Of a stretch of DNA of 64,000 nucleotides, positions 1 through 6,596 are shown piece by piece. The translations under genes were made by a program, and so were the position numbers. Under the pieces are notes generated by a model. It was given only the letters and a program-made list of their open reading frames with translations, was not told the origin of the DNA and made no database searches. Positions within the stretch are counted from its first letter, which is position 1, and every line of letters begins with the position of its first letter. The DNA comes from Oscillospiraceae bacterium (GTDB lineage: Bacteria; Bacillota; Clostridia; Saccharofermentanales; Saccharofermentanaceae): the NCBI GenBank assembly GCA_902764825.1, contig CACWXL010000007.1, positions 18,222-82,221 of the forward strand, read 5' to 3'.

Positions 1-463
1 CCAGCTTCGCTATCGGAACGAACAAGAGGGAATTAACCAGTGCCACAGCAAGCGAATATGTATAGATATCCGCAAACCACTTGAGGCCCTTCTCAAACTT
101 GATTATGTAGAAGGCAAGCGCTATCGCTGCAGGGATGGCAAGGCAAAGCGAATCGCTGATTACCACTGAACGGTTCATGAATATCTTTACCAGAAGCATT
201 GCGATAAAGGTCACCGATATCGCACACGGGATAAAGACACCGAGCTTGGTAGGTTCCAGCTTCTGCATCAGTATTATCACTGATACGACTACAACATATA
301 AGGCCAGCGAAGCCGCTATTCCGCTTATCCCTATCCCCTTGCAGGCATAATGCACGGCTCTCGCAATAAAGCGCGCAAAAATATGGAAGGGCTCTGTAAT
401 CAGAGTCCCCCACAAAAACAGCATTAATATTGAGATAATACCCGCTCGTTCTTCGCTTCTCAT
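1..463 (-). CDS. Polytopic membrane protein, 3' end beyond window
   Basis: This minus-strand reading frame runs off the left edge of the window, so only its first 154 or so codons are visible. The translation starts MRSEERAGIISILMLF and contains four or five hydrophobic segments, which marks an integral membrane protein. The ATG at 463 is the first possible ATG after an in-frame TGA two codons upstream; no convincing Shine-Dalgarno sequence precedes it. It lies downstream of ydbC on the same strand. I do not recognise the family. A competing frame over the same bases gives a hydrophilic, cysteine-rich product and is judged a shadow. Confidence 0.6.
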   Translation of the reverse strand, partial: MRSEERAGIISILMLFLWGTLITEPFHIFARFIARAVHYACKGIGISGIAASLALYVVVVSVIILMQKLEPTKLGVFIPCAISVTFIAMLLVKIFMNRSVVISDSLCLAIPAAIALAFYIIKFEKGLKWFADIYTYSLAVALVNSLLFVPIAKL

Positions 464-531
464 ACTTAATCACGACGCATGGCAACGCGCCCTAATCAGA
501 TTCAATAAACAAACTGCCCTGTAACGGTTGA

Positions 532-774
532 TTACTCGTCGAGAGAAGTGAAGTCGCCATCCTCAAGATAAGCCTTGAGAGTATTATATTCTTCGAAATC
601 AAGAGAAATACCCTTACCTACCTTCTCGTGGTTCGGGCCCCAGTCACGGATGTCAAGCTTCGGCTTACCGTTATTCCACTTAACGATATTAAGCTCACGC
701 TGCCAACCGGACTTATTCTCCTTGAGAATACCGATCTGCTGAACGATCTCGTATGTGATTTCTGTCTTAGGCAT
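532..774 (-). CDS. ydbC: YdbC-type PC4 single-stranded DNA-binding protein
   Basis: An 80-residue protein of the bacterial YdbC family (formerly DUF2128), related to the eukaryotic coactivator PC4/p15. The known Lactococcus YdbC binds single-stranded DNA as a dimer, and a role in DNA metabolism or transcription is expected. Visible family features are the basic-aromatic beta strand around GWQRELNIVKWN, the KLDIRDWGP strand and the acidic C-terminal helix. Length matches the family. A clear AGGAGG sits just upstream of the ATG, and an extended -10 lies at 814-822. It is divergent from the phosphoesterase gene. Confidence 0.85.
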   Translation of the reverse strand: MPKTEITYEIVQQIGILKENKSGWQRELNIVKWNNGKPKLDIRDWGPNHEKVGKGISLDFEEYNTLKAYLEDGDFTSLDE

Positions 775-813
775 CCTAAATTCCTCCTATGAAATACATT
801 TTCAATTGTATGA

Positions 814-822
814 ATTATAACA
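814..822 (-). promoter_or_regulatory. Extended -10 promoter of ydbC
   Basis: Read on the minus strand this is TGT-TATAAT, a perfect -10 hexamer with the TGn extension. It lies about 40 bases upstream of the ydbC ATG. No good -35 was found, as expected for an extended -10 promoter. Confidence 0.5.
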
Positions 823-877
823 CACGTTTGGCGCCTGCATATTATATAATTAAGAAAAAAGGAGAAACGCAGGCCCG

Positions 878-1771
878 ATGGACATCTTTTTGACGGTTTT
901 ACTGATATTGGCAGCATTAATTCTGCTTTATGTCCTATGGTGTTTGGCCGAACCTTTCTTCCTTGTTAACGACAGGGTCGTATTAAAAAAGCACGAGACA
1001 GACAAAGGCGTCATCAGCAAAGAAACCATAAGCAAGCTCCCCTTTGTCCCTCAAGGCTCTTCTGATGCCCCTGATCTCCGCTTATTCTTCTTCTCAGACA
1101 TCCATACGGAATGGTGCCCCGTGACCGCAGCGCGCATGAATAAGACCATCAGAAAGGCACATGCAGCAGGCGGCCTCGACGCCGTATTGTTCGGAGGGGA
1201 CATAATCACTTATCCGGAGAATTCCGAGAAGGGCTATAAATACTTAATTGAAGTCAGTGCATGCTGCAGGGAACTCGGAATCCCCTTCTACGGCATCTCC
1301 GGCAACCATGACTGTAATCTCAAGAACGCGCCTGAGAGATCCGGGTTTATTAGTCTTGATACAAGTTCTGTTATCCTCAGCTCGCGAAAAAGTGACGCTA
1401 AAGCTTACCTTACCGGCGTTCCCGATTCCGGAAAGATCCACCGCGTCTGGCAGGAAAAGCTCTCCTGCGGCAATGAATATCCTGTTATCCTGGCAGCTCA
1501 CGACCCGGACGCATTCCTGCACCTGTCGCCTGATTCAAGACCCGCCTACATGCTCTCGGGGCATTTCCACGGCGGACAGATGAAGCTCCCTTTCAGATTC
1601 GAATTCAACGTATTAAGGACTACTGATAAGTTCCCAAAGATGGGCGTTATCCAGGGACATTTCAATATAAACGGAACGGATGTCTTCGTATCAAGAGGCG
1701 TCGGCTGCGGCATCCTCCCGTTCAGGATCTTCTCCGCTCCTGAGGCAACTGTCGTAGAGATCTGTCTGTAA
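878..1771 (+). CDS. Membrane-anchored calcineurin-like metallophosphoesterase
   Basis: A 297-residue phosphoesterase of the YkuE/YaeI type. An N-terminal hydrophobic segment (residues 3-29) anchors it in the membrane. The metal-binding signature is complete: D-x-H at D74/H76, GGD around 106-108, GNHD at 142-145, a histidine near AAHDPD, and GHFHGGQ near residue 230. Family members hydrolyse phosphodiester or phosphomonoester bonds, some on UDP-diacylglucosamine-like lipids, but the substrate here cannot be read. An AAGGAGA ribosome site precedes the ATG and a TATAAT lies at 845-850. It stands alone on the plus strand. Confidence 0.85.
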   Translation: MDIFLTVLLILAALILLYVLWCLAEPFFLVNDRVVLKKHETDKGVISKETISKLPFVPQGSSDAPDLRLFFFSDIHTEWCPVTAARMNKTIRKAHAAGGLDAVLFGGDIITYPENSEKGYKYLIEVSACCRELGIPFYGISGNHDCNLKNAPERSGFISLDTSSVILSSRKSDAKAYLTGVPDSGKIHRVWQEKLSCGNEYPVILAAHDPDAFLHLSPDSRPAYMLSGHFHGGQMKLPFRFEFNVLRTTDKFPKMGVIQGHFNINGTDVFVSRGVGCGILPFRIFSAPEATVVEICL

Positions 1772-1910
1772 GTCAGGCTTTTCGAGCGCGTTTTATTACT
1801 TATAAATAATTATATTAATAAAGAACCAGAAATGACGGTTCCCATTGATTGAGTTGCCAGCCGTATGGACGGGGCGGCATCTTCAAATAACTCTTGCAAG
1901 TGACCTTATA

Positions 1911-2018
1911 GACGGAAAATGAGACGGTTTTGGCAAATATCGTCCCTATTTTCGTCTATCGGAGGCCTCATGGACGATTTTAGAGACGGTTTTCGCCATT
2001 TTCGTCCCATTTGGCGTC
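1911..2018. repeat. Imperfect intergenic repeat, two copies
   Basis: Two related segments about 62 bases apart begin with the identical 11-mer GAGACGGTTTT (1921 and 1983) and share CGTCCC 20 bases later; roughly three quarters of 37 positions agree. Short inverted arms (GACGGAAAAT at 1911 against ATTTTCGTC near 1949) suggest hairpins. The segment occupies most of the 348-base gap between the phosphoesterase and gap genes, and no open reading frame there looks coding. Other copies were not seen in this window. Confidence 0.45.
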
Positions 2019-2062
2019 CATCGCCAGTTTCAGGTCCAGGTCCATAGGCGTTTTCAAGAAAT

Positions 2063-2093
2063 AAAAAAGAGGCGCCTCATAAGAGACGCCTCC
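2063..2093 (-). terminator. Rho-independent terminator of gap
   Basis: On the minus strand GAGGCGTCTC, loop TTAT and GAGGCGCCTC form a 10-bp stem with one G-T wobble, followed by six T. It lies 26 bases beyond the gap stop codon. Confidence 0.85.
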
Positions 2094-2119
2094 GGTAATC
2101 AGTTTCTTAAAACCGGTTA

Positions 2120-3154
2120 TTAGCCGAGCTCTGCGAAGTACTTGATTGTTCTTACCATCTGAGATGTGTAAGAATTCTCGTTGTCGTACCAAGCAACAAC
2201 CTGAACGAGTGAGTTGCCGTCATCCATCTTGGAAACCATTGTCTGGTTAGCATCGAAGAGGGAACCGAATCTCATACCAACGATGTCAGAAGAAACGAGC
2301 TTCTCTTCTGTGTAGCCGAAAGACTCGTTTGTAGCAGCCTTCATAGCAGCGTTGATGCCGTCAACTGTAACTTCACCCTTAACAACAGCGTGAAGGATTG
2401 TTGTAGAACCTGTGAATGTAGGAACTCTCTGAGCAGCACCGATGAGCTTGCCGTTGAGCTCAGGGATAACAAGGCCGATAGCCTTAGCAGCGCCTGTAGA
2501 GTTAGGTACGATGTTAGCAGCACCGGCTCTTGCTCTCTGGAGGTCACCCTTTCTCTGAGGACCGTCAAGGATCATCTGGTCGCCTGTGTAAGCGTGAACT
2601 GTTGTCATGATACCGCTCTGGATAGCTGCATAGTCATTGAGAGCCTTTGTCATAGGAGCAAGGCAGTTTGTTGTGCAGGAAGCTGCAGAGATGATCTTGT
2701 CATCAGCTGTGAGTGTTGTGTGGTTAACGTTGTAAACGATTGTAGGGAGATCGTTTCCTGCAGGAGCAGAGATAACAACCTTCTTAGCGCCGGCATTGAT
2801 GTGAGCCTGTGCCTTTTCCTTAGATGTGTAGAAACCGGAGCACTCGAGAACTACGTCTACACCGAGCTCGCCCCAAGGGCAATTGTTTGCATCGGGTTCC
2901 TTGTAGATCTTAAGTAACTTGCCGTCAACTGTGATTGTGTTAGCTTCGTCGTCAGATGTAACTGTGTGCTTATTCTCGCCGAATACACCAGCATATCCGC
3001 CCTGAGCTGTGTCATACTTGAGAAGGTGAGCGAGCATGGAAGGCTTTGTAAGATCGTTGATAGCTACAATCTCATAACCCTCAGCACCGAACATCTGTCT
3101 GAAAGCAAGACGACCGATACGACCGAAACCGTTAATCGCAACTTTTACTGCCAT
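2120..3154 (-). CDS. gap: Glyceraldehyde-3-phosphate dehydrogenase
   Basis: A 344-residue type I GAPDH, slightly longer than the usual 335. It oxidises and phosphorylates glyceraldehyde 3-phosphate with NAD+ in glycolysis. The Rossmann start [10 protein letters not shown] is at residues 8-17, the catalytic cysteine sits in SCTTNCLAP around residue 160, and the C-terminal [12 protein letters not shown] motif is present. A strong AGGAGG precedes the ATG. It is monocistronic, with a good promoter at 3197-3225 and its own terminator, as expected for a highly expressed gene. Confidence 0.97.
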   Translation of the reverse strand: MAVKVAINGFGRIGRLAFRQMFGAEGYEIVAINDLTKPSMLAHLLKYDTAQGGYAGVFGENKHTVTSDDEANTITVDGKLLKIYKEPDANNCPWGELGVDVVLECSGFYTSKEKAQAHINAGAKKVVISAPAGNDLPTIVYNVNHTTLTADDKIISAASCTTNCLAPMTKALNDYAAIQSGIMTTVHAYTGDQMILDGPQRKGDLQRARAGAANIVPNSTGAAKAIGLVIPELNGKLIGAAQRVPTFTGSTTILHAVVKGEVTVDGINAAMKAATNESFGYTEEKLVSSDIVGMRFGSLFDANQTMVSKMDDGNSLVQVVAWYDNENSYTSQMVRTIKYFAELG

Positions 3155-3196
3155 ATTGAATTCCTCCTAAATTCCCTTAACCGGGATTATTAAACT

Positions 3197-3225
3197 TTTA
3201 TAGTGCTCTATGGTCTGCACCTTAA
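3197..3225 (-). promoter_or_regulatory. Promoter of gap
   Basis: On the minus strand TTAAGG and TATAAA are separated by exactly 17 bases, and the -10 ends about 42 bases before the gap ATG. This is a plausible sigma-A promoter. Confidence 0.55.
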
Positions 3226-3290
3226 GAATTCTACTCCACTGAAAAGGGGTTTTCCACAGAATTTTTGTCATTAGAATGTAAATTTTAATT

Positions 3291-3315
3291 AAAAAAGGGC
3301 ATATTGCCCCCTTTT
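3291..3315 (-). terminator. Terminator-like hairpin between divergent genes
   Basis: GGGCA, a three-base loop and TGCCC form a short perfect stem, flanked by A6 on one side and T5 on the other. It would work best on the minus strand, where T6 follows the stem. It lies between two divergent genes, so it ends neither of them. It may end a short unannotated or antisense transcript. Confidence 0.4.
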
Positions 3316-3347
3316 TCCCTCAAACGATTTTTGCTTCACAGATCGCG

Positions 3348-3356
3348 TGATATAAT
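3348..3356 (+). promoter_or_regulatory. Extended -10 promoter for the 3385 gene
   Basis: TGA-TATAAT is a perfect extended -10. It lies inside the longest open frame of the following gene, so it argues that the upstream in-frame start at 3304 is not used and that translation begins at 3385. Confidence 0.5.
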
Positions 3357-3384
3357 TTTACCAATAATCGTCGGAGTACAGCGC

Positions 3385-4872
3385 ATGACAGATTCCCAAC
3401 TTGTCAAAAACAATCTGCCCAAATGGCTCAAATACATCATTCTTCTGTTTCCTTTTGTGACAGCCTGTTTCCAGCTGCGCTCTCTTGACAACGACTTCTA
3501 TTTTCTCTACCCGACGGGCGAATATATCCTGAAGAACGGCTTCCCGCATACCGATTTCCTTTCGATGCATTCGGACATGAAGATCGTCCTTCAGCAGTGG
3601 CTCAGCACGGTCATATTCTATCTGGCGTATTCACGCCTGGGCATGATAGGCCTTAGCATTGTCTTATATATCTGCTTTGCGGCAATCTGCGTGCTCTCAT
3701 ACAAGACCATCCTGCTCATAACAAAGAACGAACAGGTGTCCGCCGTCCTTTCAGCGGTTATAGACATACTGCTTTTTAACCCGTTCATTGTCACAAGGCC
3801 GCAGATATTCACTTACGTGATCCTTCTTCTCGAGATCTGGCTGCTCGAAAAGCATGCGCAGACAAAAAAATACAAGTACCTTGCCGGCATTCCGCTGTTA
3901 TCTGTCGCACTGGTCAACCTTCATGCATCAATGTGGGCCATGCTGTTCGTGTTCATGCTGCCCTTCATTGCGGGCGCGGTCCCCGTTAAGATCAGGTCAT
4001 TCAAGCTTGAAGCTAACGGCAGCCTGATCGGTCTTATGGCAGCTCTTGCAGCAGGTGCCGCCGTCGGATTCCTTAACCCTTACGGACTTGAAAACATGAT
4101 CTATCTCACGTCTTCCTATGGTCAGAACAAGTTAAGCGAGACAATAGCAGAGATGCGCCCGGCAGATCTCAGCACTCATTACGGAAAGATGATGATCATC
4201 CTTGCAATACTGCTCGGCGTGATCGGATTCTTCGTAAAAGGGAAGAAATTCTCCGTACGTTATTTCTGCCTGTTCATGGGAACGCTTATGCTCGGACTTC
4301 TTCACAGAAAGGGCATATCCTATTTCTTCATCTTCGGCATCATCTCATTCTCTTATGTTCTGAAGGATGTTGAGGTTAAGTTCCCTGAGAAGCTCAAGAG
4401 CATGATCACGAAGCGTGTTGAAGTCTTTGCCGCAGTCATACTGATCCTGGTCACGGCAGGCGTATCAGCATATAACCTGATAAAATCGATTGACGAAGCT
4501 CCCGGAAAAACGGCTCATTACGACCGCCTCGATGAGGTAATAGAGATCATGAACAAGAGCGCAGAGCCCGTGGTGCTCTACACCAATTTCAATGACGGCC
4601 AGTATCTGGAATACAATGGATTCCATCCGTACATTGACGGCAGAGCGGAACTGTACTTATGGCAGAACAACGAAGATTACGAATATATCGGCGAATATTA
4701 CGACCTCAGATCCGCGCATATGTATTACCGTGATTTTACCGACAGATACATGTTCAATTACCTGATCCTCGGTGAGAGCAGCGACAGATACCTTCTTGAA
4801 TCACTTATGCATGACGAAGATTTCGAATTGGCATATGAAGAAGGCGGAGTGCTCCTGTTCGTAAGGAAATAA
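3385..4872 (+). CDS. GT-C-like polytopic membrane protein
   Basis: A 495-residue protein with about ten membrane segments and a soluble C-terminal tail. The tail carries NFNDGQYLEY and YIDGRAELY. Large bacterial membrane proteins that resemble GT-C glycosyltransferases commonly carry an equivalent '(F/Y)IDGRA(D/E)LY' motif, and they also share the RPQIFTY and NLHASMW elements seen here. A role in transferring sugars from lipid carriers is therefore an inference; I cannot name the substrate. The start at ATG 3385 is preferred over 3304 because a promoter lies between them and a GGAG precedes 3385. The gene ends six bases before a convergent gene. Confidence 0.65.
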   Translation: MTDSQLVKNNLPKWLKYIILLFPFVTACFQLRSLDNDFYFLYPTGEYILKNGFPHTDFLSMHSDMKIVLQQWLSTVIFYLAYSRLGMIGLSIVLYICFAAICVLSYKTILLITKNEQVSAVLSAVIDILLFNPFIVTRPQIFTYVILLLEIWLLEKHAQTKKYKYLAGIPLLSVALVNLHASMWAMLFVFMLPFIAGAVPVKIRSFKLEANGSLIGLMAALAAGAAVGFLNPYGLENMIYLTSSYGQNKLSETIAEMRPADLSTHYGKMMIILAILLGVIGFFVKGKKFSVRYFCLFMGTLMLGLLHRKGISYFFIFGIISFSYVLKDVEVKFPEKLKSMITKRVEVFAAVILILVTAGVSAYNLIKSIDEAPGKTAHYDRLDEVIEIMNKSAEPVVLYTNFNDGQYLEYNGFHPYIDGRAELYLWQNNEDYEYIGEYYDLRSAHMYYRDFTDRYMFNYLILGESSDRYLLESLMHDEDFELAYEEGGVLLFVRK

Positions 4873-4878
4873 CCAAGA

Positions 4879-5574
4879 TCACTTAATGCCGCCAACGAGC
4901 TTTATCTTAGGTCTGTCCGGCCTTTGTTCGAATGCGAACGCGCATATGAGCGCCATTACCGTACCTTCAAGATCAAAGTGGGATATAAATCCGCAACCGC
5001 CTCCGATGTCATTTCCGTACTTATCGCCAAGCCGCGCCTTCGGATATCCCGAGGAAAATGAGACTTCGATAAACGGGATCGATACGTGCATGACGGATTT
5101 GACATTCCTTCTGTCAACGAAGAGAGTACGCTTATCGGTAATCACGACTCCCGTTTTACCATGGATCAGAATACCGTCATCGTAATAAAGGACGACCCTC
5201 TCTCCCGGAAGAAGATCGCTTGAGAGCCTGCCGACAATGTCCTTCATCTTCTCTTCACGGATGCCATATGCGGAGACGTCGTCAAAACCCATGAGGTACT
5301 CGCGCATATAGGATTCAATCCTGGAAGATGTCTCGTAATCGTTCAGCGTCCTTATGAAAGCCTGGATCATTGTCTTGCAGGAATCGTTCTCCTGAAGGCT
5401 TTTGAGGTCCCAGTCGTAAATGAACCAGTCCATGTTTACGGGCTGGTCACCTATCTCGTTTCTGGTGGCCTCATCCAGCGGAAACTCGCTTCCGCAGTAT
5501 GAACAGACAAGCCTCTTTCTGTTTTTGGCAAGCGCAAGCTTCCCTGAGCAGTTGGGACATTTATTGAGTTCCAT
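4879..5574 (-). CDS. Zinc-ribbon protein with PH-like domain
   Basis: A 231-residue cytoplasmic protein. The N-terminus has a zinc ribbon with CPNC at residues 6-9 and CSYC at about 24-27. The C-terminal half, from GERVVLYYDDGILIHGKTGVVITDKR onward in pieces, resembles bacterial PH-like domains in its alternating beta-strand pattern and the 'TDKR..FV' turn. Such proteins are mostly uncharacterised. It is the last gene of the alaS-hinT-trmB run, 17 bases after trmB, so it is probably co-transcribed with translation genes. No catalytic motif was seen. Confidence 0.6.
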   Translation of the reverse strand: MELNKCPNCSGKLALAKNRKRLVCSYCGSEFPLDEATRNEIGDQPVNMDWFIYDWDLKSLQENDSCKTMIQAFIRTLNDYETSSRIESYMREYLMGFDDVSAYGIREEKMKDIVGRLSSDLLPGERVVLYYDDGILIHGKTGVVITDKRTLFVDRRNVKSVMHVSIPFIEVSFSSGYPKARLGDKYGNDIGGGCGFISHFDLEGTVMALICAFAFEQRPDRPKIKLVGGIK

Positions 5575-5591
5575 ATTTTCCGGTCCTGATA

Positions 5592-6239
5592 TTAAAGATT
5601 AGCTACGACTCTCTTGATCGTGATGCCCTGGTCAGCAAATTTCTGCTCGAATTCCGTGCGGATATTCTCTTCATTCCATTCGCTGTTATGAAGGTCTCTG
5701 GTGACATCCGTAAGCTTAAAGCCCATGGCTTCGAATTCGCCTAAAGAGAAGTCGAAAAGATCATCGTTGTCGGTCTTGAATTCGACCGCACCGCCGTCTC
5801 TCATCATGGTCTTGTACTTGGCAAGGAAATCCCTGTACGTAAGACGTCTCTTGGGCTTGTTCTGCCTTGTCCAGGGATCCGAGAAATTCAGGAAGATCCT
5901 GTTTACTTCGTTCTCTGCAAAGTAATTCTCGATTATGCCCGCATCACCTCTGATAAAGAAGAGATTGGGGATCTCAAGTTCGTGAGCCTTCTCGATAGCG
6001 GCCAAAGTGACGGAAGCATCTCTTTCCATGGCGATGTAAAGGACTTCGGGATGTCTTAATGCCATCTCGGTACAGAACTTACCCTTGCCGCAGCCGATCT
6101 CAAGCCAGACCGGGACGTCTTCGGGAAAGCCACATGCTTCTCTCCATTTGCCTTTATTAAGCATGGGCGCGTCAAACCAGCGCTCATGACATTTTTCCAT
6201 GCGCGCAGGAATATTGCGCTTGGTTCTCATTCTAGCCAT
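5592..6239 (-). CDS. trmB: tRNA (guanine-N7)-methyltransferase
   Basis: This enzyme methylates G46 of tRNA with S-adenosylmethionine. The SAM-binding motif EIGCGKGKF, the acidic AMERDAS strand end, FFIRGDA and the signature NFSDPW are all present, and KRRLT follows. The usual DPWPKxRH is here DPWTRQNKP, a variant of the signature. The longest frame begins with a GTG at 6275 inside hinT without a ribosome site. The ATG at 6239, four bases after the hinT stop, is preferred and implies translational coupling; it gives 215 residues, the usual size. Confidence 0.9.
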   Translation of the reverse strand: MARMRTKRNIPARMEKCHERWFDAPMLNKGKWREACGFPEDVPVWLEIGCGKGKFCTEMALRHPEVLYIAMERDASVTLAAIEKAHELEIPNLFFIRGDAGIIENYFAENEVNRIFLNFSDPWTRQNKPKRRLTYRDFLAKYKTMMRDGGAVEFKTDNDDLFDFSLGEFEAMGFKLTDVTRDLHNSEWNEENIRTEFEQKFADQGITIKRVVANL

Positions 6240-6243
6240 AGGA

Positions 6244-6585
6244 TCAGATGAGTTTCTCCGTAAGGTTTGCGCCACCGATAACGTGGAAATGAACGTGCAT
6301 TACTGTCTGGCCTGCACCCTCACCGCAGTTGTTGATCGTTCTGTAAGCATCACTTACACCCTTGATCTTTGCTACTTCAGCGATTGCCTTAGTGATCTCG
6401 GCGGAATAAAGAGCGCCCTCAGGATCTGATGCAAGTTCATTGATGTTCGCGAAATGCTTTTTCGGAACAACGAGAACATGTACCGGAGCTACGGGATTAA
6501 TGTCATTAAAGCAGAGAACATATTCGTTCTCATATACTTTTGACGAAGGGATCTTTCCTTCAACTATATCGCAAAAAATGCACAT
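6244..6585 (-). CDS. hinT: HIT-family purine nucleoside phosphoramidase
   Basis: A 113-residue histidine triad protein. The N-terminal CIFCDIVEGKIPS is typical of the HinT branch with its zinc-type cysteines, and HVHFHVIGG near residue 100 is the histidine triad, whose middle histidine is the nucleophile. HinT hydrolyses AMP-phosphoramidates and aminoacyl-adenylates, which fits its place 11 bases downstream of alaS. AAGGAG precedes the ATG. Confidence 0.93.
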   Translation of the reverse strand: MCIFCDIVEGKIPSSKVYENEYVLCFNDINPVAPVHVLVVPKKHFANINELASDPEGALYSAEITKAIAEVAKIKGVSDAYRTINNCGEGAGQTVMHVHFHVIGGANLTEKLI

Positions 6586-6596
6586 ATTATTTCTCC

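Noticed and set aside
93..485. 130-codon minus-strand frame at the left edge
   Set aside because: It overlaps a better frame (start at 463) that encodes clear membrane helices; this one is hydrophilic and cysteine-rich.
1772..2062. Small coding gene in the gap before gap
   Set aside because: The frames there are short, lack ribosome sites and run through the repeat pair.
2390..2917. 175-codon plus-strand frame opposite gap
   Set aside because: It is antisense to a strongly conserved gene, is rich in Cys and Ser as reverse-frame translations of such genes are, and has no ribosome site or family motif.
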